Positions 7,531 to 13,290 of a DNA stretch of 13,290 nucleotides are shown here, one piece after another. Made by a program: the position numbers and the translations under genes. Every line of letters begins with the position of its first letter. Position 1 is the first letter of the stretch. This DNA is from an uncultured Eubacterium sp. (GTDB taxonomy: Bacteria; Bacillota; Clostridia; Lachnospirales; Lachnospiraceae): the NCBI GenBank assembly GCA_910585745.1, contig CAJUFM010000077.1, positions 1-13,290 on the forward strand. The letters are read 5' to 3'. The notes beneath the pieces were generated by a model. It ran no database searches. It was not told the origin of the DNA and worked only from the letters and a program-made list of their open reading frames with translations.

Positions 7531-7553
7531 AAAATAAACTATCATGATAGTCC
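7513..7553 (+). promoter_or_regulatory. Twin BlaI-type operators (inverted repeat) in the blaI promoter
   Basis: Two related 12-bp sites are present: CTATTATGATAG (7516-7527) and the perfect palindrome CTATCATGATAG (7539-7550). Their centres are 23 bp apart, about two helical turns. Together they form a 15-bp inverted repeat with one mismatch (GGACTATTATGATAG and CTATCATGATAGTCC). BlaI/MecI regulators are known to bind such palindromes and to repress their own operon. The repeat could also fold in RNA and weakly terminate transcripts from the upstream gene. Confidence 0.75.
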
Positions 7554-7590
7554 TTTAAGCTGGGCTGAGTTTTAGAAGGAGGGAGTTGCG

Positions 7591-7959
7591 ATGGCAGATT
7601 CATGTTATAAGCTGTTTGATTCAGAAAAAAAGGTGATGGAGGTTCTGTGGGAGCATGGGACGATGATTGCAGGTGATATTGTAAAAATATTGAAAGAAAC
7701 GATAGGATGGAACCGCAATACTACCTATACGGTGATCAAGAAATGTATTGCCAAGGGAGCTGTCGAGAGGACAGAACCCCATTTTACATGTACTCCCCTG
7801 ATCACCAGGGAGCAGGTTCAGGATTATGAGACCAACGAACTGGTGGACAAGATGTTTGATGGCTCCAGGGAAAAGTTTTTTGCTGCTTTTCTAAATGGCA
7901 GTAAGTTGTCAGAGGAAGAGGTAAAGAGTTTGAGGGATATGGTGGACAAGTTAAAGTAG
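7591..7959 (+). CDS. BlaI/MecI-family transcriptional repressor
   Basis: A 122-residue winged-helix regulator of normal family length. The helix-turn-helix covers about residues 10-52, with the recognition helix in GWNRNTTYTVIKKC (39-52), the counterpart of the MecI/BlaI segment before the wing. The wing is about 53-70. Residues 75-122 form the helical dimerisation tail, which the partner protease cleaves in studied systems. It should bind the twin operators 40-75 bases upstream and repress its own operon. The next gene, an M56 protease, starts 19-46 bases downstream depending on start choice, the standard BlaI-BlaR1 arrangement. The start is supported by AAGGAGG (7576-7582). No beta-lactamase or mecA-like gene lies in the window, so the name blaI is not assigned. 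Confidence 0.92.
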   Translation: MADSCYKLFDSEKKVMEVLWEHGTMIAGDIVKILKETIGWNRNTTYTVIKKCIAKGAVERTEPHFTCTPLITREQVQDYETNELVDKMFDGSREKFFAAFLNGSKLSEEEVKSLRDMVDKLK

Positions 7960-8005
7960 ATACATAGGACCAGAAAAAATGTTCTGGCAAGTCAGGTGGA
8001 GCAGC

Positions 8006-9733
8006 ATGAAAATAATCTTAGAATACAATCTTTTATATATCAGTATTATTTCGACGGTTCTTATTTTTCTTCTGGTGGCGGCAAGATTCCTGCTGGGGCG
8101 CAGGATTCACCGGATGTTTTTTTCTATGGCATGGATGATCGTACTGGTCAGGCTTCTTCTGCCTCTGTGCGTCACGATTCCAGCGGGATGGCCGGAGGTC
8201 CTGGAGAGAGTCTGGGGATGGGTCCGCGTCATTCCGATGCGCCGGTATTTACTGATCTGGGCGGCGGGGGCAGTGGTGACCATCACTTTTTTTGTGGTGC
8301 GGTATGTGATGTGGGGAAGGATTCTCAGAGAGGCACTGCCCATCCAGAAAGTGCCGGATATCGACGAAGAAATGTTTACTTTCATGGGGATCCGGGTCTA
8401 TGTTTCTGACCGGATCGTTTCCCCGGTAACCTATGGGATCTTTCAGCAGAAAGTTCTCCTTCCCAAATATTACATGGAGCTGACGAGGGAACAGCTGAAG
8501 TTTATTCTGATCCACGAGAAGGTGCATATCGATGGACATGATAATCTGAATAAATTTCTTGTCATACTGGCAGTGTGCCTCCATTGGTTTAATCCCTTTG
8601 CGTGGCTGATGTATGTGTGCTATAACCGGGATCTGGAGCTGGCATGCGATGAAAAGGTGATCCGCCAGGTGGGGGAGGACAGCCGGAAGGATTATGCGGG
8701 TGTTCTTATCAGTCTGGCACAGGGCTGTCCTGCTGTGAGACCGGTATACAGTGGGTTTGCCCAGAATGCGGTAAAAGAGCGTATCATTATGATCATGAGT
8801 TACCGCAGGGCAAGGAGCTGGAATTATATTTTGTGTGGAGTGCTGGCTCTTTTTTCCATGGTAGTATTTGCTGTGCCGGTGAAAACAGAGGAAAAAGTGG
8901 AGCCCGCTAAGCATAGCAAACAGCCCATATCTGTTCCGGAAGAGGCGGAAGAGAAGACTTTAGAGGCGGTGGAAGTGACCAAAGTCATAGAGGAAGATGC
9001 CATCGGCACAAAGGCGGATGTTGTGGTGAAGACCAAAGAAAATGTTCCGCTCCGCATCAAGATTCTGTTCCGCAAAGAGCTCGCTGTGACCAATGGAAGT
9101 TTTATTTCCTTTCAGGTAAAAGGTAAAGAGTGGGAAGCAGGGATTGATGATGAATACGATGGGACAGTGACGATTCCCGAGGCAGTCCGCTATAAGGGAA
9201 AGATTTATCCTGTGACGGGGATTGGAAACTACACATTTTATCAGTGCAGGAAGCTTCGCAAGGTGCTAATCCCGGACACTGTTGTGGAGATCAAGGAAAA
9301 GGCATTTCAATCCTGTGAGTCTCTGAAAACGCTGCGTATGCCGGAGAATCTTGAACTGGTGGAGGCAAATCCTTTTGTGGGCTGCCGTTCCCTGGAGAGT
9401 TTTCAGGCCCCTGAGGGCGCCGGGATGAAGGGACAGTACCAGGTGAAAGAAGGGGTGCTCTATACGGATTATGGAAGGTTTTTAAAAGTTTTTCCCCAGG
9501 GGAAGAAGAAGAAAAAGTTTGTTATCCAGGAGGGCGTGAGCCAGATTGCTGTCTGTGGATTTTACGGCGCACAGGTGGAGGAAGTCCACCTGCCGGAATC
9601 TATGCTGAGGGTGAAGAGCTGTGCCTTTCAGAACTGCCGAAACCTAAGAGTGATACGTGCACACCAGGATACTGTATTTTCCGGGGATTCCCTGGCGGGG
9701 GCATGGAGGGCGCGGATCCAGCGTTATGAATAG
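8006..9733 (+). CDS. BlaR1-like M56 membrane metallopeptidase fused to a BspA-type leucine-rich repeat domain
   Basis: A 575-residue membrane sensor-protease. Hydrophobic segments lie at ~5-30, 35-57, 80-102, 184-205 and 273-292. The zinc site is HEKVH (H170, E171, H174), with the expected third ligand in DLELACDE (E211), typical of Peptidase_M56. After the last membrane segment comes an acidic, charged linker (~292-336). A leucine-rich repeat region of the LRR_5/BspA kind follows (~388-543), with units such as IGNYTFYQCRKLRKVLIPDT, IKEKAFQSCESLKTLRMPEN and VKSCAFQNCRNLRVIRAH. BlaR1 has a penicillin-binding sensor there; no SxxK transpeptidase motif is seen. By analogy, ligand binding outside would trigger cleavage of the upstream BlaI-type repressor. 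ATG 8006 is preferred because AGGTGG lies 6 bases before it and the first helix follows directly. ATG 7979, in frame, would add nine residues. Confidence 0.88.
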   Translation: MKIILEYNLLYISIISTVLIFLLVAARFLLGRRIHRMFFSMAWMIVLVRLLLPLCVTIPAGWPEVLERVWGWVRVIPMRRYLLIWAAGAVVTITFFVVRYVMWGRILREALPIQKVPDIDEEMFTFMGIRVYVSDRIVSPVTYGIFQQKVLLPKYYMELTREQLKFILIHEKVHIDGHDNLNKFLVILAVCLHWFNPFAWLMYVCYNRDLELACDEKVIRQVGEDSRKDYAGVLISLAQGCPAVRPVYSGFAQNAVKERIIMIMSYRRARSWNYILCGVLALFSMVVFAVPVKTEEKVEPAKHSKQPISVPEEAEEKTLEAVEVTKVIEEDAIGTKADVVVKTKENVPLRIKILFRKELAVTNGSFISFQVKGKEWEAGIDDEYDGTVTIPEAVRYKGKIYPVTGIGNYTFYQCRKLRKVLIPDTVVEIKEKAFQSCESLKTLRMPENLELVEANPFVGCRSLESFQAPEGAGMKGQYQVKEGVLYTDYGRFLKVFPQGKKKKKFVIQEGVSQIAVCGFYGAQVEEVHLPESMLRVKSCAFQNCRNLRVIRAHQDTVFSGDSLAGAWRARIQRYE

Positions 9734-9757
9734 CCAGATGGTCCATTGAGATAACTC

Positions 9758-9786
9758 TTGACAGTTGCAAAGCAGGAGAGTAAACT
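9758..9786 (+). promoter_or_regulatory. Promoter of ilvE
   Basis: TTGACA (9758-9763), a 17-base spacer and TAAACT (9781-9786). The predicted leader is about 50 bases, with no T-box or attenuator visible. The gene is thus separable from the blaI-type operon that ends 24 bases upstream. Confidence 0.75.
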
Positions 9787-9845
9787 TAAATCAGTGATGA
9801 TTTGGGCAGCGGCTCAAAAATAAATGGCAAAGGAAGTACGATACA

Positions 9846-10871
9846 ATGGAAAAGAAGAATATTGACTGGGCAAATCTAGGATTCTCTTATCAGCAGACAG
9901 ACAAGAGATATGTTGCGAATTATAAAGAAGGTGCGTGGGATGAAGGCGGCATGATCGAAGATTCCATGATCACTATGAGTGAGTGTGCCTGTGTGCTTCA
10001 GTATGCCCAGACTTGTTTTGAGGGATTGAAAGCTTATACGGCAAAGGATGGACATATCGTATGCTTCCGCCCGGATCTGAATGCAGAACGTATGGCAAAT
10101 ACGGCAAAGCGTCTTGAGATGCCCGTATTTCCGGAAGATAGATTTGTGGACGCTGTTGTGGAGACTGTCCGGGCAAATGAGAACTATGTGCCTCCTTATG
10201 GTTCCGGGGCAACTTTGTACATCAGGCCTTATATGTTTGGTATCGGTCCGGTGATCGGTGTGGCGCCGGCGACAGAATATCAGTTCCGTGTATTCTGTAC
10301 ACCAGTGGGACCATATTTTAAGGGCGGCGCGAAACCCATCACGATCCGTGTCAGTGATTTTGACCGGGCGGCGCCAAATGGTACAGGACATATCAAGGCA
10401 GGACTCAACTATGCCATGAGCCTTCACGCCATCGTAGATGCCCATGAGAAGGGTTTTTCTGAAAATATGTATCTGGATCCAAAGACGAGGACAAAGGTTG
10501 AGGAGACTGGAGGAGCAAACTTCATCTTTGTGACGAAGGATGGAAAGGTTGTAACCCCAAAATCAAGCAGCATTCTTCCTTCCATCACAAGACGTTCTCT
10601 TGTGGCTATCGCCAGAGATCATCTGGGTATGGAAGTGGAGGAGAGAGAAGTATATCTGGATGAGGTAAAAGATTTTGCGGAGTGCGGGCTGTGTGGGACA
10701 GCGGCAGTGATCTCGCCGGTAGGAAAGATCGTAGACCACAGCAAAGAGATCTGTTTCCCCAGCGGTATGGAAGAGATGGGTGAAGTTACGAAAAAACTAT
10801 ATGATACATTGACCGGCATGCAGATGGGGACCATTGAGGCGCCGGAGGGGTGGATCAAGGTAATCAAATAA
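9846..10871 (+). CDS. ilvE: Branched-chain amino acid aminotransferase
   Basis: A 341-residue cytoplasmic, PLP-dependent class IV aminotransferase. It interconverts leucine, isoleucine and valine with their 2-oxo acids using glutamate/2-oxoglutarate. FEGLKAY (58-64) and RMANTAKRLEMP are typical of the longer, eukaryote-like (type II) BCAT branch. YIRPYMFG follows. K184 in HIKAGLNYA is the Schiff-base lysine. EETGGANFIFV (from E219) carries the conserved active-site Glu, and SSSILPSITRRSL and CGTAAVISPVG complete the cofactor site. The length is close to that of other type II enzymes. It has its own promoter and no other ilv or leu genes beside it. A weak AAGGAAG lies upstream of ATG 9846. D-amino acid transaminase is a class IV alternative but fits these motifs less well. 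Confidence 0.94.
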   Translation: MEKKNIDWANLGFSYQQTDKRYVANYKEGAWDEGGMIEDSMITMSECACVLQYAQTCFEGLKAYTAKDGHIVCFRPDLNAERMANTAKRLEMPVFPEDRFVDAVVETVRANENYVPPYGSGATLYIRPYMFGIGPVIGVAPATEYQFRVFCTPVGPYFKGGAKPITIRVSDFDRAAPNGTGHIKAGLNYAMSLHAIVDAHEKGFSENMYLDPKTRTKVEETGGANFIFVTKDGKVVTPKSSSILPSITRRSLVAIARDHLGMEVEEREVYLDEVKDFAECGLCGTAAVISPVGKIVDHSKEICFPSGMEEMGEVTKKLYDTLTGMQMGTIEAPEGWIKVIK

Positions 10872-10963
10872 ACGCATAAGCACGAACGCAGACTTTTAAA
10901 GAATCAGATGCCTGTTTTCAGACTAAGTGCATTCTGAAAAAGTCTATGTGAGTGTCTTTGCGT
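10872..10963 (+). repeat. Long imperfect inverted repeat after ilvE
   Basis: Bases 10872-10904 pair with 10931-10963 in register without bulges, about 24 of 33 positions. Continuous blocks are ACGCA/TGCGT, AGACTTTT/AAAAGTCT and AGAAT/ATTCT. The remaining loop is about 26 bases. No T tract follows on the + strand, so it is not a standard terminator; it may be a structured 3' UTR or a decayed repeat. Confidence 0.6.
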
Positions 10964-10972
10964 AAAAAAATC

Positions 10973-11018
10973 AAGAAAGTATATGTTTTGGAAAAGGCTG
11001 ACATATACTTTCTTTTTC
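10973..11018 (+). terminator. Terminator-like hairpin between ilvE and luxS
   Basis: AAGAAAGTATATGT (10973-10986) pairs perfectly with ACATATACTTTCTT (11001-11014) around a 14-base loop and is followed by T-rich sequence. The stem is AT-rich, so its strength is uncertain. It lies just before the luxS -10 element. Confidence 0.7.
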
Positions 11019-11023
11019 TTTTA

Positions 11024-11032
11024 TGTTATACT
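11024..11032 (+). promoter_or_regulatory. Extended -10 promoter of luxS
   Basis: TGTTATACT is an extended -10 (TG, one base, TATACT). A well-spaced -35 is not evident; CTGACA at 10998 is 23 bases upstream, too far. The predicted leader is about 20 bases, ending in the ribosome binding site AGAGGTG. Confidence 0.6.
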
Positions 11033-11057
11033 GTTTTAAAAAGAGGTGACGTTTATT

Positions 11058-11531
11058 ATGAAAACAATAACCAGTTTTACTGTAGATCATCTGAAACTTC
11101 TCCCTGGTGTATATGTATCCAGAAAGGACAGCACAGGGACGGATATCGTGACAACCTTTGACCTGCGTATGACCAGGCCGAATTTTGAACCGGTCATGAA
11201 TACGGCAGAGATACATGCCATCGAACATCTGGGTGCGACATTTTTGCGGAATCATTCCCAGATGGGAGAAAAGGTCGTGTACTTTGGTCCGATGGGGTGC
11301 CGCACCGGCTTTTATCTGATTCTGGCGGGGGATTATGAATCGGTGGATATCCTGCCGCTCCTAAAGGAGATGTTTGCTTTTATCCGGGATTATGAAGGAA
11401 AGATCCCAGGAGCTTCACCGGAAGAATGCGGAAATTATCTGGATCTGAACCTGCCGATGGCAAAGTATGTGGCAGAGCGCTATTTATCCGGTGTATTGGA
11501 AGGCATAACGGAGGAACAGCTTGTGTATTAG
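11058..11531 (+). CDS. luxS: S-ribosylhomocysteine lyase (autoinducer-2 synthesis)
   Basis: A 157-residue cytoplasmic metalloenzyme of usual LuxS length. It splits S-ribosylhomocysteine into homocysteine and 4,5-dihydroxy-2,3-pentanedione, the precursor of autoinducer-2, in the activated methyl cycle. The metal-binding HAIEH motif gives H53 and H57, with E56 as the catalytic base. C81 in GPMGCRTGFYL is the catalytic cysteine. C124 in PEECGNYLDLN is the third metal ligand. All key residues are present. ATG 11058 is chosen over the in-frame GTG 11046 because AGAGGTG sits about 9 bases before it, and LuxS proteins start close to this point. No mtn/pfs or methionine gene adjoins it, so it stands alone behind its own promoter. 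Confidence 0.96.
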   Translation: MKTITSFTVDHLKLLPGVYVSRKDSTGTDIVTTFDLRMTRPNFEPVMNTAEIHAIEHLGATFLRNHSQMGEKVVYFGPMGCRTGFYLILAGDYESVDILPLLKEMFAFIRDYEGKIPGASPEECGNYLDLNLPMAKYVAERYLSGVLEGITEEQLVY

Positions 11532-11653
11532 TTCATGATATTTAGTTTGACGGCGCCGTAGAACCAGTTACTTAATATTTATTGTACAGTCATGATTCCG
11601 GATCCCCTGCATATCTATAATAAAAAGGATACAATGCGGGAGCCGGGGGAAGG

Positions 11654-12454
11654 ATGTTCAACTGGGAAGGGCGGATTTTGGACAACAAGAGCATAATGGC
11701 AGTAAAAGCAGCGCTTCCTTTTCTGGATATCCCCGTGGGAGAGGTTATCGATCTGGAAGGGCTGCTTCGGGCGGTTCGCTGTTTCTGCAGACAGCAGGAG
11801 CAGCGGATGATTGACATGTTGCTGCAGTTTTTTATGATGAAGCGGATGATGTCGATGATGACGCTGTTTCAGGAGGCGCAGAATTCGGACCGGGGCATGG
11901 AGGGGATCATTGATCTTCTGAAAAGTCAGGTGCCGAAGGAGCAGCAGGATATGTTTGATATGATGTCCATGATGATGTCTATGCAGGATCTGGGAGCCGG
12001 TATGACAGGAGAGCCCGGCATGACAGAAGAGTCAGGCGGGCAGCCGGAAGCAGCCGGTGACAGCGATATGGATGCTATATTCCCTGATCCTGTTCCAGAA
12101 CCCCAGGCGGATATGCAGAGCGCCGATATTGATGCGGCGGAGGAAGAACCTCTTCCTGAGATCTGGCAGCGCATTGCAGAAAATATCGACAAGGGGACAG
12201 AATATGACAGATCAGAAGGATATATTCAGGAACATGCACCCGGTAAAGGCACAGATCATCCGGGAACTGGAGCAGAAGACGAAAGGCAGGGAAATGAAGA
12301 ATTCCGCGCCGCTTATCATGGAGGCGATGCAGAAGTTAAAAGCCCACAATCTTTCTTTTTCCCAGGAGGAGGTAACAGTGCTTCTGGGGATTCTCACGAA
12401 GGATATGAGCGAAGAAGAAAAGCAGAGGGTGGAAATGATGAAACAGGTTATTAA
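11654..12454 (+). CDS. Unrecognised methionine-rich acidic protein
   Basis: A 266-codon frame that I do not recognise. Residues 1-~45 look like a folded helical segment (LPFLDIPVGEVIDLEGLLRA). Residues ~50-115 are extremely rich in methionine (FFMMKRMMSMMTLF and MFDMMSMMMSM), giving an amphipathic or membrane-associated look. An acidic Pro/Asp/Glu linker follows to ~170, then PEIWQRIAENIDKG. From about residue 184 the composition changes to Gly/Arg/His/Ser and resembles the out-of-frame shadow of the next gene, whose start at 12204 lies inside this frame. The genuine product may therefore have ended near 12204, and the tail may be read-through after loss of an older stop. ATG 11654 directly follows a G-rich GGGGGAAGG. 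No in-frame alternative exists upstream before a stop at 11621. No good promoter was found in the 120-base gap after luxS. Confidence 0.6.
   Translation: MFNWEGRILDNKSIMAVKAALPFLDIPVGEVIDLEGLLRAVRCFCRQQEQRMIDMLLQFFMMKRMMSMMTLFQEAQNSDRGMEGIIDLLKSQVPKEQQDMFDMMSMMMSMQDLGAGMTGEPGMTEESGGQPEAAGDSDMDAIFPDPVPEPQADMQSADIDAAEEEPLPEIWQRIAENIDKGTEYDRSEGYIQEHAPGKGTDHPGTGAEDERQGNEEFRAAYHGGDAEVKSPQSFFFPGGGNSASGDSHEGYERRRKAEGGNDETGY
12191..12197 (+). promoter_or_regulatory. Internal ribosome binding site deciding the start of the 89-aa gene
   Basis: AAGGGGA is spaced 6 bases from ATG 12204. It lies within the coding sequence of the methionine-rich gene and picks this ATG over earlier ATGs in the same frame (for example 12057), which give an arginine-rich, unlikely N-terminus. 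Confidence 0.6.
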
Positions 12455-12473
12455 AAATAAAGGAAAACGATAA
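12204..12473 (+). CDS. Unrecognised small helical protein (89 aa)
   Basis: This frame begins inside the methionine-rich gene and extends 19 bases past it. The 89-residue product is charged and clearly helical in pattern (VKAQIIRELEQKTKG, LIMEAMQKLKAHNLSFSQEE, ITKDMSEEEKQRVEMMKQV). It has no signal peptide or membrane segment. I do not recognise the family. AAGGGGA (12191-12197) lies 6 bases before ATG 12204, a good ribosome binding site inside the upstream gene. That points to translational coupling. Codon choice in this frame looks like normal coding sequence for the window, more so than the competing frame, so I take it as the real gene of the overlap. Its partner upstream may act in the same process. 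Confidence 0.68.
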   Translation: MTDQKDIFRNMHPVKAQIIRELEQKTKGREMKNSAPLIMEAMQKLKAHNLSFSQEEVTVLLGILTKDMSEEEKQRVEMMKQVIKNKGKR

Positions 12474-12480
12474 TCATGGG

Positions 12481-12511
12481 GATGGGGGCAAAAGTTTTTT
12501 GTCCCCACATC
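12481..12511 (+). other. Hairpin-forming G-rich stretch before the 3' secreted protein
   Basis: GATGGGGGCAAAA can pair with TTTTGTCCCCACATC with two single-base bulges around a short T-rich loop. No T tract follows, so a terminator role for the preceding gene pair is doubtful. Confidence 0.35.
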
Positions 12512-12559
12512 TGCCATTGAGATGAAAAACAAAGATTATTATGGGAGGTATAGTGGAAA

Positions 12560-13290
12560 ATGCACAAGAGAAGAGGAATAGCGGCTGCGATGCTGGGAGT
12601 GATGCTGACCGTATCGGTGCTGCCAGCAGATGTTGATCTGGCAGCGGCAGTTACACCAAAGCTGAGCAAGAAAAGTGTCACAGTCAAAAAGGGAAAGTCT
12701 GTCACTGTTACGTTAAAGAAAAGTAAAGCAACGAAGAAGATCAAATGGAAGATTGCCAATAAAAAAGTGGCAACGGTAAAGGCTAAGAAAAAAGGAAAGG
12801 CGGTTGTCCGTGGCAAAAAGGCGGGGAAGACGAAACTGAACTGCCAGTTTGTGCTCCGGGGAAAGAAGAAAAAACTTTTCTGTAAGGTCATCGTTAAGCT
12901 GGATCAGAATTTCAAAGATCCCGCAACCATCGCGGATAAAACGCCGTCGGTGACGGTGCCTTCTGCAGCACCAGTACCTTCTGCACCGGTGCCGTCCAGC
13001 GTACCAGATCAGACGAAAGTTCCAGACACCACCAATCTGCCGATTACAGATCTTCCGCAAGCTTCAAGTCCTTCTGCTACTGCGGAACCAACAGTGGAGC
13101 CGACGCTTTCACCTACAGATCCACCAGAATCGCCCAGTCCGATACCGACATCTGCGCCGACAGCGCCGACCCAAAAGCCGTCAGAACCGACGCCGACGGC
13201 GACAGCGGAGCCGCCGACTGCGCCGACCCAAAGGCCGTCAGAACCAACGCCGACGGCGACCGCGATACCGACATCTGCGCCGACAGGGAC
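12560..13290 (+). CDS. Secreted Big_2-domain protein with repetitive Pro/Thr linker, 3' partial
   Basis: The frame is open from ATG 12560 to the window end (243 codons plus two bases). Residues 1-~30 form a Sec signal peptide (MHKRRG, then a hydrophobic core, with LAAA near the cleavage point); there is no lipobox Cys. Residues ~32-115 are a lysine-rich Big_2-type domain (KKGKSVTVTLKK, KKVATVKAKKKGKAVV, GKKAGKTKL), related to the first domain of the three paralogs at the window start. A long Pro/Thr/Ser/Ala linker begins near residue 125 and has longer nucleotide repeats at its end. The functional C-terminal module is beyond the window. GGGAGGT (12543-12549) lies 10 bases before the ATG. Such a layout usually presents an enzyme or binding module outside the cell; which one cannot be said. 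Confidence 0.85.
   Translation, partial: MHKRRGIAAAMLGVMLTVSVLPADVDLAAAVTPKLSKKSVTVKKGKSVTVTLKKSKATKKIKWKIANKKVATVKAKKKGKAVVRGKKAGKTKLNCQFVLRGKKKKLFCKVIVKLDQNFKDPATIADKTPSVTVPSAAPVPSAPVPSSVPDQTKVPDTTNLPITDLPQASSPSATAEPTVEPTLSPTDPPESPSPIPTSAPTAPTQKPSEPTPTATAEPPTAPTQRPSEPTPTATAIPTSAPTG
13141..13286 (+). repeat. Direct repeats in the Pro/Thr linker of the 3' secreted protein
   Basis: A 41-base unit (starting GCGCCGACCCAAA) occurs at 13163-13203 and 13220-13260 with very few differences, encoding APTQKPSEPTPTATA and APTQRPSEPTPTATA. A flanking unit, GATACCGACATCTGCGCCGA, occurs at 13141 and 13264. The layout suggests in-frame duplication of linker segments. Confidence 0.85.

Noticed and set aside
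6272..7603. 443-codon minus-strand frame opposite the acyl-CoA synthetase
   Set aside because: The plus-strand protein has every ANL family motif; the minus-strand product has no recognisable domain and spans the blaI promoter.
7996..8409. Plus-strand frame overlapping the start of the M56 gene
   Set aside because: It lies inside the M56 membrane region in another frame and gives a Gly/Ser/His-rich product typical of an off-frame translation.
9787..9845. T-box or leader-peptide attenuator before ilvE
   Set aside because: The leader is only about 50 bases, with no T-box sequence, terminator hairpin or run of branched-chain codons.
10952..11161. 69-codon plus-strand frame between ilvE and luxS
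   Set aside because: It covers the hairpin and luxS promoter, has no good ribosome binding site, and enters luxS out of frame.
11547..11578. Promoter TTGACG with TAATAT for the methionine-rich gene
   Set aside because: The spacing is 20 bases, too long for a usual sigma-A promoter; the TATAAT at 11616 has no matching -35. Left unassigned.

Overview
The window looks like chromosome of a gut-type Clostridia, most probably Lachnospiraceae. The reasons are the moderate GC content, strong AAGGAGG-type ribosome binding sites, TTGACA-17-TATAAT-type promoters, and the kinds of genes present: lysine-rich bacterial Ig-like (Big_2) secreted proteins, a BlaI/M56-peptidase pair, a BspA-type leucine-rich repeat and LuxS. 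The genus cannot be fixed from the sequence. All convincing genes lie on the + strand. No rRNA, tRNA, insertion sequence or CRISPR array was seen.

Bases 1-5600 hold a tandem array of three paralogous secreted proteins; the first is cut by the window edge. Each visible N-terminus has the same signal peptide and lysine-rich Big_2 domain. A Pro/Thr/Ser/Lys linker, two more Big_2-like domains and a C-terminal beta-rich module follow. Genes 2 and 3 have matching promoters and upstream elements, and each gene ends in its own strong terminator. N-termini are almost identical, while linkers and C-terminal modules differ, so the array looks like a set of display scaffolds with exchangeable end modules.

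Bases 5640-7490 carry a medium-chain-type acyl-CoA synthetase behind a consensus promoter with a near-perfect palindrome over the predicted transcription start. Bases 7500-9733 carry a BlaI-family repressor and a BlaR1-like M56 membrane protease. Twin operators sit over their promoter. The protease has a BspA-like leucine-rich repeat domain where BlaR1 would have its beta-lactam sensor domain, so the pair probably senses something else.

Bases 9758-11531 hold a branched-chain amino acid aminotransferase (ilvE) and luxS, each with its own promoter. Between them are a long imperfect hairpin and a terminator-like hairpin. Bases 11654-12473 hold two unrecognised genes with an unusual 251-base overlap; the first is very methionine-rich. 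At 12560 another secreted Big_2 protein with a repetitive Pro/Thr linker begins and runs off the window.

The genes do not form one pathway. The strongest candidates for something undescribed are the M56-LRR sensor with its BlaI partner and the modular surface-protein array.
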